A stretch of 64,000 nt of DNA from Pseudomonadota bacterium (GCA_029779435.1 JAKPAM010000069.1:62001-126000); one strand, 5' to 3'. Shown: positions 51,738-60,742, counted from the first letter of the stretch. The notes: generated from the letters alone by a model not told the origin. Numbers and translations: made by a program.

Positions 51738-52090
51738 TGGCAGCCGATCCGATGCGAACCGTGAGCGGCGGCGTGGTGTTGCCGGCGGACGTGGCGCCTG
51801 GCGCGGTCGGCAGCGTGCGGGTGGAGCTGCGCGACGTCTCGCAACAGGATGCGCCGTCGCTGCTGCTGGCCGCCGTCGATCTCGACGCCGTGGCGTTGGC
51901 GCCGGGTGCGAGGATTCCGTTCGAACTGCGGGCACCGGCCGCCGGCGTCGGTCGTTCGCTGTCGCTGCGCGTGCAAGTCGACGCGCGTTCGCAGCCGGGC
52001 GTCCGGCATGCCTACCTCAGCACGCAGTCGTTCCCGGTGCCCCCCGCCGGCGACGTGGGGGGGCTCGAGGTCGGCCTGACCCGGATCTGA
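51737..52090 (+). CDS. YbaY/YscW-like beta-domain protein
   Basis: A 117-residue protein with a short N-terminus and one beta-rich domain: VSGGVVLPADVAPGAVGSV, LRDVSQQDAPSLLLAAVDL and IPFELRAPAAGV. This pattern is typical of YbaY lipoproteins and YscW pilotins. Unlike those, it has neither signal peptide nor lipobox, so it is cytoplasmic unless exported otherwise. It starts within the stop of the ATP-grasp gene (TGATG). It could be a chaperone for the repeat-bearing peptidase or a binder of the ligase product; this is inference. Confidence 0.8.
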   Translation: MAADPMRTVSGGVVLPADVAPGAVGSVRVELRDVSQQDAPSLLLAAVDLDAVALAPGARIPFELRAPAAGVGRSLSLRVQVDARSQPGVRHAYLSTQSFPVPPAGDVGGLEVGLTRI

Positions 52091-52124
52091 CCGGGTATCC
52101 GTCGGCGGGAGGTGGGCCTGCGCC

Positions 52125-52745
52125 CTACTTGGGGCGCGGCATGTCGAACATCGCCGGCGGCGTCACGTGCGCGTAGCCGCCCGGCCCCCCGGCCCGGAGG
52201 ATCGGCTCGGCCAGTCCGGTCTGGTAGATCCCGTCCTTCAGGAAAGCCTTGTCGATGTGCACGGCGACGACCTCGCCCAGCACGAGCCAGCTCGGCACCA
52301 GCACGCCGTCCGTGCCATGCAACTGGATGATCTCGACGACCTTGCACTCCATCGACGCCGGGCTGCGAGCCACGCGCGGCACGTCGATCAGCCGGCTCGG
52401 CGCCTTGTCGAGGCCGGCCAGCTCGAACTCGTCGACCTCGGGCGCGACCATGGCGGCGGTCGCGTTCATCGACTGCGCCAGTTCCCAGGTGGCCAGGCTC
52501 CACCCGAACTCGCCATGCGCCTCGACGTTGCGGATCGTGTCCTTGCGGCCGGTACTCGAGAACCCGATGATCGGCGGATGGTAGTTGAACGCGTTGAAGA
52601 AGCTGTAAGGGGCCAGGTTGACCCGGCCGTCGGCGCTGCGCGACGAGATCCAGCCGATCGGCCGCGGACCGATGATCGCGTTGAACGGGTCATGGGGCAG
52701 GCCGTGGCCCAGCCTCGGTTCATAGAAATGGATGTCGGGGGGCAT
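52125..52745 (-). CDS. Flavin reductase-like, FMN-binding split-barrel protein
   Basis: A 206-residue protein of the flavin reductase family (Flavoredoxin/DIM6-like). Motifs are RPIGWISSRSADGRVNLAPY and SFFNAFNYHPPIIGFSS, which bind FMN, followed by the domain ending near FDMPRPK. It could reduce flavin with NAD(P)H for a partner monooxygenase, or be an FMN-binding oxidoreductase; no partner is adjacent. It is convergent with the astacin/ATP-grasp/YbaY operon, 34 bp away. Confidence 0.9.
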   Translation of the reverse strand: MPPDIHFYEPRLGHGLPHDPFNAIIGPRPIGWISSRSADGRVNLAPYSFFNAFNYHPPIIGFSSTGRKDTIRNVEAHGEFGWSLATWELAQSMNATAAMVAPEVDEFELAGLDKAPSRLIDVPRVARSPASMECKVVEIIQLHGTDGVLVPSWLVLGEVVAVHIDKAFLKDGIYQTGLAEPILRAGGPGGYAHVTPPAMFDMPRPK

Positions 52746-52843
52746 TGCCGGGCCTCGGGGTCGGGTCTCGGGGGGCCGGGGACACGGTGAACGGGGAATC
52801 GTTCGGCGCTTCCCGGTGGCCGCCGCATGCGGGTTTGATCCGG

Positions 52844-52900
52844 GCGGCCCGCGCAGGGCGGCCCGCGTAGGTCGGCCCGCGTAGTCGGCCCGCGCCTCGG
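52844..52900. repeat. Tandem GGCCCGCG-containing repeats upstream of the DMT transporter
   Basis: About four copies of a 13-14-bp unit CGGCCCGCGYAG(G) lie in the 221-bp intergenic region before the transporter gene. Copy boundaries are imperfect. A TATAAA-like -10 sequence follows at 52923-52928, and a CCGGAGA ribosome site then precedes TTG 52967. The repeat may be a regulator-binding array or slippage. Confidence 0.5.
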
Positions 52901-52966
52901 CCGGCGGCGGAAGGAAAAAGAGTATAAAAGAGGCCCCGCGATCCTGCCCCTCCCGGAGACACCGAT

Positions 52967-53905
52967 TTGAATCGCCCGTTGTGGATCGGCACCTTGTGCT
53001 TTCTCGGTGCCAGCATGGCCTGGGGCGCGAACATCCCGCTGACGGCGATCTTGTTCGAGACCTTCGATCCGTTCTTCCTGGCGCTGCTGCGGCTGGTCAT
53101 CGCGACGGCCGTGCTGGTCGTGATCGTCGGCGCCGGCGGCTGGCGGATGTTGGGGATCCCGATCGGCCTGCGCCGCTACCTGCTGCTGTCGGCGTCGATG
53201 GCCGGGTTCTTCCTGCTGTACAACCTGGGCCTGCGGTACACGCATCCGATCACCGCCGCTGCGATCATGGCGGCTACGCCGGTCTACGCGGCCGTGTCGG
53301 TGTGGGTGGCCACGCGCCAGCCGCTCGAGCCCGGATTCTGGGTCGCCGCCGTCCTGACGGTGATCGGTACAGGCATCGCGATCGCCGCCCGCTCGCCGCA
53401 GGCGCTGGCGTCGTTGCGGCTCGAAGGCGGCGAGATCCTGATCGTGCTGTCCTATGCGAGCTGGAACGCGTTCTCGATCGCCTCGCAGCGCTGGTTCGAA
53501 CCGTCGGTCTCCCAGGTGCGCCGCACCTATGTCGCGATGACCGGCACCGTCCTCTGGCTGGCGCTGGCCTGGGCCGCCATGCGCGCCGTCGGAGCCGTCG
53601 ACGCCCCCAACCTGTCCCCCTCGCCGCAGGCGATCCTGTGGCTGCTGCTGACGGCGGTTTTCGCCAGCGGACTGAGCGTCGTGGCCTGGAATATCGGGGT
53701 CAGCCGGGTGGGTCTGGCGGCCGGTTCGCTGTGGCAGAACATGGTCCCGGTGTTCGCCGTTCTGGCTGCCATGTTGTTCGGCATTCTGCCAACCGCCGGC
53801 CAGGTAATCGGCGGTTTGATCGTCATTGCCGGCGTCCTTTACATGCAGTGGCGCCGAAGCCAACCGCCGGTCGGCCGTTCATCGGGACTGGTCAGCCGTT
53901 CATGA
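52967..53905 (+). CDS. EamA/DMT family transporter
   Basis: A 312-residue inner-membrane exporter with ten predicted membrane segments and two EamA domains (ASMAWGANIPLTAILFETF; VFASGLSVVAWNIGVSRVG). The start is TTG at 52967 after CCGGAGA, giving MNRPLWIGTLCFLGAS. Such transporters export amino acids, nucleobases or drugs; the substrate is unknown. A weak C5-G5 hairpin lies just after its stop. The 98 bp to the next gene hold nothing else recognisable. Confidence 0.93.
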   Translation: MNRPLWIGTLCFLGASMAWGANIPLTAILFETFDPFFLALLRLVIATAVLVVIVGAGGWRMLGIPIGLRRYLLLSASMAGFFLLYNLGLRYTHPITAAAIMAATPVYAAVSVWVATRQPLEPGFWVAAVLTVIGTGIAIAARSPQALASLRLEGGEILIVLSYASWNAFSIASQRWFEPSVSQVRRTYVAMTGTVLWLALAWAAMRAVGAVDAPNLSPSPQAILWLLLTAVFASGLSVVAWNIGVSRVGLAAGSLWQNMVPVFAVLAAMLFGILPTAGQVIGGLIVIAGVLYMQWRRSQPPVGRSSGLVSRS

Positions 53906-54002
53906 GACCCCCCTGACGGGGGCCCCCAAAGCCCTGCCGCTATCCCTCAGACTTCATGCTCAAGGTTTTCCGAACGAAGTCTCGCTGCAGGGTCTACCTT
54001 CG

Positions 54003-55307
54003 ATGCTCGATCATTTCGACGTCCGGCTCACTGCCATGTCGATGTGCATAGCGATAGCGGCGGCCTACGCGGCCCACAGCTTCGCGGCGCACATCAAGGA
54101 CACGCGCGGCGCGGCGGCCCTCGGTTGGTTGGTGGCGGGGGCCGTGTCGCTGGGCACGGGCATATGGGCCGTGCATTTCATCGGCATGCTGGCGCTGCAA
54201 CTGCCGATCATCATCGTGTTCGACGCCGGTCGGGCATTGATGACCTGGGGGATCGCGGTGCTCATTAGCGGTTCCGCGCTATGGGCGGTTAGCGGGCCCA
54301 GGTTGATCCGTCTTCGATTCCTTATCGGCTCGGCGTTGCTCGGCGGTGGCATGGCGGGGACGTTCTATCTGGGCATGTCGGCGATCCAGGTAACCCCGCG
54401 CATCCAGTACGATGGATTCGGCGTCGCCGCATCGGTGCTGACCGGCGGCCTGCTGTCTTGCGTGGCGCTGCGGATGGCGCTCGGCGCGGGTCCGATGGGC
54501 GAGCCGCGCAAATGGCTCGGCCGGCTGCTAAGTGCGGTCGCCCTGTCCGTATCGGCCACCGTCGTTCATCACATCGGTCTTCGTGCCGGCACGCTGGCGC
54601 CCGAGGCGATCTGCACCGTCGATCCATCGACGATAAGTACCGCGTGGCTGGCGGTGATCGTCGCGTTCGGCTCGCTGGGCGTGCTCGGCATCACGACGAT
54701 GGCGGCGATCTTCGATGCGCACCTGGCCTCGAATGCACAGCGCAACAACGACGCGCTGCGCCGTGCCAATGACGAACTGGTCAAGCTGGCCAGCCATGAC
54801 GCGCTGACTGGCCTGCCCAACCGCACGCTGCTGACGCGGCGCATCGAGCAGGCGATCAGCGGCGCGGCGTCCGGCGCGCAGGCCGTGCCGTTCGCGCTGG
54901 TGTTCATCGACCTGGACGGCTTCAAGGGCATCAACGATACGCTGGGCCACCACATCGGCGATCGCGTGCTGTGCCAGGTGGCCGAACGCCTGTCGATCGG
55001 CATGCGCCCGCGCGACACGCTGGCCCGGCTGGGCGGCGACGAGTTCGTGCTGCTGCTGCGCGACGTCGAGGACGTCGAGTACGCGGCGCGGATGACCGAC
55101 CAGCTTCGCGAGCGGCTGACGCCGGCGATCATGATCGCCGGCCACCAGATCACGGTGACGGCCACGTTCGGCATCAGCCTGTATCCGGCCCATGGCAAGA
55201 GCGCGCAGGACCTGCTGGTCAGCGCCGACCAGGCGATGTACCGCGGCAAGCGTGCCGGCCGCAACCGGCTCGAATGGTGCGAGCAGGAGCTGGCCGCGCA
55301 CGCCTGA
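54003..55307 (+). CDS. MHYT-GGDEF diguanylate cyclase
   Basis: A 434-residue membrane protein. The N-terminal MHYT sensor (about seven helices) shows degenerate signatures such as AVHFIGMLAL and MAGTFYLGMSAIQV with MHYT-like residues. The GGDEF domain has FIDLDGFKGINDTLGH, I-site RPRD and an intact GGDEF, so it should synthesise cyclic di-GMP and be feedback-inhibited. MHYT domains are thought to sense O2, CO or NO through bound copper. ATG 54003 (MLDHFDVRL) is chosen since upstream codons are non-conserved. No EAL domain is present. Confidence 0.93.
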   Translation: MLDHFDVRLTAMSMCIAIAAAYAAHSFAAHIKDTRGAAALGWLVAGAVSLGTGIWAVHFIGMLALQLPIIIVFDAGRALMTWGIAVLISGSALWAVSGPRLIRLRFLIGSALLGGGMAGTFYLGMSAIQVTPRIQYDGFGVAASVLTGGLLSCVALRMALGAGPMGEPRKWLGRLLSAVALSVSATVVHHIGLRAGTLAPEAICTVDPSTISTAWLAVIVAFGSLGVLGITTMAAIFDAHLASNAQRNNDALRRANDELVKLASHDALTGLPNRTLLTRRIEQAISGAASGAQAVPFALVFIDLDGFKGINDTLGHHIGDRVLCQVAERLSIGMRPRDTLARLGGDEFVLLLRDVEDVEYAARMTDQLRERLTPAIMIAGHQITVTATFGISLYPAHGKSAQDLLVSADQAMYRGKRAGRNRLEWCEQELAAHA

Positions 55308-55428
55308 ACGGGCGTTCCGCTTCGAGCTGAAACAAAACGACAAGAAACGCGACCCCGTCGACAAGACGCGGGTGGCGTCGGCCGGCACCATGGGCTTCAT
55401 GTTCATCGATACTTTGGAAGGAATCGAC

Positions 55429-55908
55429 ATGAAGCGCGGAATCAAACGTCTGGTGATCGGCTTGGCCAGCGCCACTTTCCTGTTCGGCGGGATGGCCGCA
55501 TGCTCGCATCACCGCGCCGGCGGTGGGGAATGGACCGAGGCCAAGGCCGTGCAGATGCGCACCCGGATCGTCGAGCGCATCAGCGACAAGCTCGACCTGG
55601 ACGCCGCGCAGAAGCTCAAGCTCGACGCGCTCGCGGATGAGATCGCCGCCGCGCGCAAGGCCGTGCGTGGCGGCGACGCCGCCGCGGATCCCCGTGCCGA
55701 GATGCGGGCGCTGATCGCCGGCGAGCGCTTCGACCGGGCCGGGGCGCAGCGCTTGTTCGAGCGCAAGACCGCGGCCGTGCAGGCCGAAGGGCCCAAGGTC
55801 ATGGCAGCGCTGGCCGACTTCTATGACAGCCTGAACGCCGACCAGCAGCGCAAGGTGCGCGAGCGGCTCGACAAGGGCCACGGCCGCTGGGGACGATTCG
55901 GCACTTGA
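55429..55908 (+). CDS. Spy/CpxP-like periplasmic LTxxQ protein
   Basis: A 159-residue exported protein. A signal peptide (MKRGIKRLVIGLASATFLFG) ends near a possible lipobox (MAACS). The mature helical part has paired LTxxQ-type motifs, here LDAAQKLKLDAL and LNADQQRKVRERL. Spy and CpxP are ATP-independent chaperones, and CpxP represses its sensor kinase. The ribosome site GGAAGG precedes ATG 55429. It lies 73 bp before an OmpR-type regulator and a sensor kinase, the Cpx gene order. Confidence 0.88.
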   Translation: MKRGIKRLVIGLASATFLFGGMAACSHHRAGGGEWTEAKAVQMRTRIVERISDKLDLDAAQKLKLDALADEIAAARKAVRGGDAAADPRAEMRALIAGERFDRAGAQRLFERKTAAVQAEGPKVMAALADFYDSLNADQQRKVRERLDKGHGRWGRFGT

Positions 55909-55981
55909 GGGTGGCGGCCAGGATCCGCTCACGCGACGGTCGAAGCCGCGTGAACGGGTCCCTGCCTGTCACAATGCCCGC

Positions 55982-56668
55982 ATGCATCGCGTACTGCTGA
56001 TCGACGACGACGAGCGGCTCGGGCCGCCGCTGGCCATGTACTTCCAGCGCTACGAACTGGCGCTGGTTCAGGCGACGCGGCCCGAGGACGGTCTGGCGCG
56101 GCTCGGCGAGGGGGGCTTCGACGCCGTCGTGCTCGACGTGATGCTGCCCGGGATGGACGGCTTCGAGGTATGCCAGGCAATTCGCCGCGACAGCGCGTTT
56201 GGTGACATGCCGATCGTCATGCTGACGGCGCGCGGCGATGTGATGGATCGGATCGTCGGGTTGGAGCTGGGCGCCGATGACTACCTGCCCAAGCCGTTCG
56301 AGCCGCGCGAACTGGTCGCGCGGCTGCAGACGGTGCTGCGCCGGGTCCGGCCGGCCGCCGAAGCGACGCTGGTCTTCGATGGGCTGGTGATCGACACCGC
56401 ACGGCGCAGCGTCCGCCGGCTGGATGCCGACGTCGAACTGACCGGCACCGAGTACGAATTGCTGCTGCTGCTGGCGCGCGAGCCGGGGCGCGTCTTCAGC
56501 CGCGACGACATCCTGAACCGGCTGCGCGGGCACGAGGCCGACCTGTATACGCGTGCGGTCGATATCGTCGTCAGCCGCCTGCGCAAGAAGCTCGAGCCGC
56601 TGGAGTGCATCAAGACGCTGCGCAACGCCGGTTATGCGCTGGCGCTGCCGCGTGCCGCCCCGACTTGA
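55982..56668 (+). CDS. OmpR/PhoB family response regulator (CpxR-like)
   Basis: A 228-residue response regulator. The receiver has the acidic triad LLIDDDERLG, phospho-acceptor Asp in VVLDVMLPGMDGF and Lys in LPKPFEP. The winged-helix DNA-binding domain follows (ELTGTEYELLLLLAREPG, then TRAVDIVVSRLRKKL). Its nearest functional assignment by neighbourhood is CpxR, since a Spy-like gene precedes and a sensor kinase follows. The pair likely responds to envelope stress. Confidence 0.95.
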   Translation: MHRVLLIDDDERLGPPLAMYFQRYELALVQATRPEDGLARLGEGGFDAVVLDVMLPGMDGFEVCQAIRRDSAFGDMPIVMLTARGDVMDRIVGLELGADDYLPKPFEPRELVARLQTVLRRVRPAAEATLVFDGLVIDTARRSVRRLDADVELTGTEYELLLLLAREPGRVFSRDDILNRLRGHEADLYTRAVDIVVSRLRKKLEPLECIKTLRNAGYALALPRAAPT

Positions 56669-56722
56669 AGGGGGCGGCACGCGGCGGGATAGGGGTGGAG
56701 TAAGAGTGGAATAAGGGACGTC

Positions 56723-58273
56723 ATGAAAGGCGACAAGAGCGACGGTGCGCGCGGTGGCGTCGGCGACGGTATGCCTGGCGATGCGCCGGACATCGTGCCC
56801 GGCGACGGGAGCCGCAGCCCGTGGATGTCGCGCGTGCGAGGGGTAAGGCGCCGCTTCGCCCATTCGATCGGATTGCGCATGGTCGGCGTATTCATGTTGT
56901 TGGCGATCGCGACGACGATGGTGTTCGTCATCGGCGCGCAGCGATCGTTCTCGATCGGCTGGCGGGAGGCTGCGCGGCCGCTGCTGATCGACTATGTGGA
57001 TCGCCTCACCGGGCAGATCGTCGTCGACGGCACGCCGAGCGTCGACGCCGCGCGAGCGCTGGCCGAGCGCCTGCCGATCACCGTGCGCATCACCGGTCCG
57101 ACCGTCAACTGGCGTTCGCATACGTCGCGGCTGGCGACGGATCCTGATCTGGCGGCGAATACCGGGTTGCCAGCGGGGAATTCCGAGTCGTTGGCGGCGG
57201 ATGCCGAATTGCCGACAGCGGATCCCAGGCTGCCGGCAACACGTCGTGATCCGCCCGCCCGCGCAGCCTGGGCCGAGATCACGCGGCGCACGACCGCCGA
57301 TGGCCATGCGATCACGTTCGGCATCGACCGCGAGGCGTTCGAGCGTCGGCCGCACGGCGTCGGCCTCGCATTGGCCGCGCTGCTGGGCGCGACGCTGCTG
57401 GCCTGGTTCGCCGTGCGCCGGCTGCTCGCACCGCTGGGGCCGATCGGCCAGGGGGCGCGGCGCTTCGGCGCCGGGAACTTCGCGCGTCCGATCGATTCGC
57501 GCTGGACGCGCCGGTCGGACGAGCTGGGCGAACTCGCGAGCACGTTGAACACGATGGGGCGCGACATCGAGCGGATGTTGGAAACCAAGCGCGCGCTGCT
57601 GCTGGCGATCAGCCACGAGTTGCGCAGTCCGCTGACCCGCGCCCGGCTGAACGTCGAACTGTTGCCGGAATCGGCCGACGTGCGGCCGCAGCGGCAGGCG
57701 CTGCTGAACGACCTGCGGGAAATGGCGTCGTTGATCGGCGACCTGCTCGAAAGCGAACGTCTGGCGACCCCGCATGCGGCGCTGCACCGCGAGCCGGTGG
57801 ACCTGATCGCACTGGCCGGACAGGTGCTGGACGAACTGCAGGTCCGGTATCCGGCGGAGAGGGTGGCGGCGATCCGGATCGTCTCCGATCCGTCGCTGCC
57901 GCATCCGCTGCTCGACGAGGCCCGCATGCGCCTGCTGCTGCGCAACCTGCTGGACAACGCGCTGCGTCACGGTGGGGAGGCGGGAACGCCGCCCGAACTG
58001 CATCTGCGGCGCGGCGACGGCGCGGGTCCCGACGGCATCGAGATCGAGGTCCGCGACCATGGACCTGGCGTGGCCGACGACCAACTCCCGCATCTGGCCC
58101 AGGCGTTCTACCGGCCCGATCGCGCGCGCAGCCGTGATGCGGGGGGCGTCGGGCTGGGGCTCTACCTGTGCCGGCTGGTCGCACAGGCGCACGGCGGACG
58201 CTTTGCGCTCAGGAATGCGCATCCGGGCCTGGCGGTGACGGTGGCACTGCCTGGGGGTGTTGTTGCGCCATGA
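56723..58273 (+). CDS. Sensor histidine kinase (CpxA-like)
   Basis: A 516-residue membrane kinase. Transmembrane helix 1 (MVGVFMLLAIATTMVFVIGA) and helix 2 (GLALAALLGATLLAWFAV) flank a periplasmic loop that contains about six degenerate LxAxxxD-like repeats (nucleotides 57130-57260). HAMP, HisKA (SHELRSPLTRARLN) and HATPase domains follow (LRNLLDNALRHG, VRDHGPGV, GVGLGLYL). It should phosphorylate the preceding OmpR-type regulator. It starts 55 bp after that gene, in the same operon. Confidence 0.93.
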   Translation: MKGDKSDGARGGVGDGMPGDAPDIVPGDGSRSPWMSRVRGVRRRFAHSIGLRMVGVFMLLAIATTMVFVIGAQRSFSIGWREAARPLLIDYVDRLTGQIVVDGTPSVDAARALAERLPITVRITGPTVNWRSHTSRLATDPDLAANTGLPAGNSESLAADAELPTADPRLPATRRDPPARAAWAEITRRTTADGHAITFGIDREAFERRPHGVGLALAALLGATLLAWFAVRRLLAPLGPIGQGARRFGAGNFARPIDSRWTRRSDELGELASTLNTMGRDIERMLETKRALLLAISHELRSPLTRARLNVELLPESADVRPQRQALLNDLREMASLIGDLLESERLATPHAALHREPVDLIALAGQVLDELQVRYPAERVAAIRIVSDPSLPHPLLDEARMRLLLRNLLDNALRHGGEAGTPPELHLRRGDGAGPDGIEIEVRDHGPGVADDQLPHLAQAFYRPDRARSRDAGGVGLGLYLCRLVAQAHGGRFALRNAHPGLAVTVALPGGVVAP

Positions 58274-58311
58274 CCAAGCGCCCCGCCTCCCTTACCTAGC
58301 CGCCTCGACGA

Positions 58312-58965
58312 TCAGGGCATTCCTCCGATTACGCTGCGCCGCCAAACCAGGCAAAGATTATTCGCCGGCATCGGGTTGTCCTCGACGAGCGTCAGCCCCG
58401 CGCCAACGGCCAACTGCTGGACCCACTCCCGGTCACGGATCGCGAAGCTCGGGTCGACACCCCCGAGCCAGACGTCGAATTGCGCGTTGCTGTCGCTCGT
58501 GTAGCGGCCGTCGATGTTGAACGGCCCGTAGACGATCAGCAGCGTGTCGTCGGTCATCACCGTGGGCAAGGTCTCGAACAGGTGCCGCACGGATGCGGCC
58601 GGCATGTAGTGCAGCGTGTTCGACGTGAACACCGCGTCGAAGCGCGACGCCGGCCACGTCCCGGGGCGATCGACGTCGAGTCGCATCGGCGCCGGTGTGT
58701 TCGGCAGGTCCGCGTCGTCCAGCCATCGCGCGATGCCGGCCAGCGCGGAATCGTCGCGTTCCGAGCACTGCCACTCGGCGTGCGGAAACCGCGCCGCGAA
58801 ATGCACCGCATGCTGCCCGGTGCCCGAGCCGATCTCCAGCACGCGATGCCGATCCGGCAGCCAGCGGCGCAACACGTCGAGGATCGGCCCGCGATTGCGC
58901 TCGCAAGCGGGGGAGAACGGCTTGCCGAAAGGCTTGTCGGAAGGAGACGAGGGCGATCGATTCAT
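58312..58965 (-). CDS. DUF938 class I SAM-dependent methyltransferase
   Basis: A 217-residue protein. The glycine-rich SAM motif is LEIGSGTGQHAVHF near residue 45; it continues FDAVFTSNTLHYM and ends with AGLTLVEDNPMPANNLCLVWRR, a C-terminal pattern of DUF938 proteins. The substrate is unknown. ATG 58965 overlaps the upstream membrane-protein stop by ATGA, so the two are coupled. A fragment similar to part of this gene is present at 60825-60873 (see findings). Confidence 0.92.
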   Translation of the reverse strand: MNRSPSSPSDKPFGKPFSPACERNRGPILDVLRRWLPDRHRVLEIGSGTGQHAVHFAARFPHAEWQCSERDDSALAGIARWLDDADLPNTPAPMRLDVDRPGTWPASRFDAVFTSNTLHYMPAASVRHLFETLPTVMTDDTLLIVYGPFNIDGRYTSDSNAQFDVWLGGVDPSFAIRDREWVQQLAVGAGLTLVEDNPMPANNLCLVWRRSVIGGMP

Positions 58966-59468
58966 TGCAGCCTGTCTTTCAGGTGCCGATACGACGCGCG
59001 AACGATGAAGACGACGAGGCCGATCACGAACCCCGCCAGGCACAGCAGGTGCAGACGTACCATCGATAGCGAGCCCAGCAAGTCGTTGCCGTCGCTGAAT
59101 GGCCACCATGGTGCGACATCACGATGCATGATGCTGTCGAGCAGCACATGAGACCAGGCGCCAAGCAGGCTTCCGACGATGATGGGCGTCGCACGCAGAC
59201 CTGCGGATCCGAAGATCGTGGCCAGCGAGTGCAGCACACGCAACCGGAGTGCCAGGCCCAGCAATACTGCCATGCCCACTGCCGCCAGCGTGGCCCCGAC
59301 ATAAGTGTGAAGGAAGCGATGCACCGGGTACGCGCCGTTCAACAGATTGACCAGCGATTCGATATCGATCGCGATATTGGTCGTGCAGAACGCTACGAAG
59401 CCGATATGTCGTGGCGCAACAGCGCTCAATGCAGCGCCTATGCCAAAGTGGAACGGTGTGACGGGCAT
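58962..59468 (-). CDS. Membrane-bound metal-dependent hydrolase-like protein (YdjM/DUF457-like)
   Basis: A 168-residue inner-membrane protein with about four hydrophobic segments. It has the motifs TPFHFGIGAALSAV near the start, HRFLHTYVGATLA and GAWSHVLLDSIMHRD, whose His and Asp residues resemble the metal site of the LexA-regulated YdjM family. The function of these hydrolases is unknown. It is expressed with a DUF938 methyltransferase by ATGA overlap. Confidence 0.78.
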   Translation of the reverse strand: MPVTPFHFGIGAALSAVAPRHIGFVAFCTTNIAIDIESLVNLLNGAYPVHRFLHTYVGATLAAVGMAVLLGLALRLRVLHSLATIFGSAGLRATPIIVGSLLGAWSHVLLDSIMHRDVAPWWPFSDGNDLLGSLSMVRLHLLCLAGFVIGLVVFIVRASYRHLKDRLQ

Positions 59469-59523
59469 GCTAGGTCATCTAGGGAATAAGAGAGATCTTA
59501 GCCCGGGCGACCTCACCTCGCCC

Positions 59524-60663
59524 TTAGCGAAACGGTCGAAGCGCCGTCCGCAACTCCTCGACGAACAACTGCGGTTGTTCGAAAGCCGCAAAATGGCCGC
59601 CTCGATCAAGCTCATTCCAATAGACGATATTGCTGAACCGCCGTTCGGCCCAGCGCCGCGCCGGTGGTGAGATGTCCTTGGGGAAGATGCTCGCCGCCAT
59701 CGGCGTGCGGACTTCGCTGCCCGCGAACTGTCGAAAACTCTCCCAATAGAGCCGGGCGGACGATCCGGCCGTTCCCGGCAGCCAGTAAAGCATGATGTTG
59801 TCGAGGATCTCGTCGCGGGTCAGCACGTTGAGCGGATCGCCATCGCAGTCCATCCACTCGAAGAATTTCTCGTAGATCCAGGCCGCCTGCCCCGAAGGTG
59901 AATCCGTCAGGCCATAGGCGAGGGTCTGCGGGCGCGTACTTTGCTGTATCGCATAACCGCTCCCCTGATCCCTGTAGTAGCGGGCGCGTGCCAGCAACGC
60001 CTTTTCCCGCTCGTCCATGTCGTCGCGTTGGTCACGCCCGGGTGGCGCCGTCACCATGTTCAGATGAATCGCCACGAGTTCGGGCGGTGCCGCCTCGCCC
60101 ATGGCCATGCTGATGGCGGAGCCCCAGTCGCCGCCTTGCGCCACGTAGCGGCGATAGCCCAGCCGTCGCATGAGTTCTGCCCAGGCGGCGGCGATGCGCT
60201 GCATCGTCCAGCCGGCTTCACGGGGTTTGCCGGAAAAGCCGTAGCCGGGAATGGAAGGCGCCACGACGTGAAAGGCATCGGCGGGATCACCGCCATGGGC
60301 TGCCGGATCGGCAAGCGGTCCGATGACTTTGTGAAACTCGATCACGGAGCCGGGCCAGCCGTGCGTCAGGATCAGCGGCAACGCATCAGGGTTGGGTGAA
60401 CGTCGGTGGATGAAATGAATGTCGATGCCGTCGATGGCCGTCATGTACTGGCCAAAACCGTTCAGCTTGGCTTCGCAATCGCGCCAATCGTATTCGCGCA
60501 GCCAGTAGTCGCAAAGATCCTGCATTGCGGCGAGCGGCACGCCCTGTCGCCAATCGTCGACCGTCTCCTTTTCCGGCCACCGCGTGTGCGTCAGGCGTCG
60601 GCGCAAATCGTCGAGCACCTCGTCCGGCACCGCCAATCGAAAGGGTCTGATCGACTTCGACAT
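59524..60663 (-). CDS. Epoxide hydrolase family protein
   Basis: A 379-residue microsomal-type epoxide hydrolase. The N-terminal EHN domain (RPFRLAVPDEVLDDLRRRL) is followed by the alpha/beta hydrolase core with HGWPGSV, nucleophile Asp in QGGDWGS, and catalytic His in DRGGHFAAFEQP. It opens epoxides to diols in the cytoplasm. It is the second epoxide hydrolase in the window but of a different subfamily from that at 26084. ATG 60663 follows a GATGGAAAC leader. Confidence 0.93.
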   Translation of the reverse strand: MSKSIRPFRLAVPDEVLDDLRRRLTHTRWPEKETVDDWRQGVPLAAMQDLCDYWLREYDWRDCEAKLNGFGQYMTAIDGIDIHFIHRRSPNPDALPLILTHGWPGSVIEFHKVIGPLADPAAHGGDPADAFHVVAPSIPGYGFSGKPREAGWTMQRIAAAWAELMRRLGYRRYVAQGGDWGSAISMAMGEAAPPELVAIHLNMVTAPPGRDQRDDMDEREKALLARARYYRDQGSGYAIQQSTRPQTLAYGLTDSPSGQAAWIYEKFFEWMDCDGDPLNVLTRDEILDNIMLYWLPGTAGSSARLYWESFRQFAGSEVRTPMAASIFPKDISPPARRWAERRFSNIVYWNELDRGGHFAAFEQPQLFVEELRTALRPFR

Positions 60664-60742
60664 GTTTCCATCCTGATCGTGAAGGGGTCACTATAGCGTT
60701 GCGCAGCGCGTTTTCAACGGCTTTGATGGGGCGCGCATCGCC

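Noticed and set aside
53905-54003. Possible c-di-GMP riboswitch ahead of the MHYT-GGDEF gene
   Set aside because: Only a weak C/G hairpin is seen. I could not find the conserved GEMM helices and tetraloop.
55799-58222. An 807-codon minus-strand frame opposite the Cpx-like genes
   Set aside because: It has no recognisable domain, and the plus-strand regulator and kinase motifs are unambiguous.
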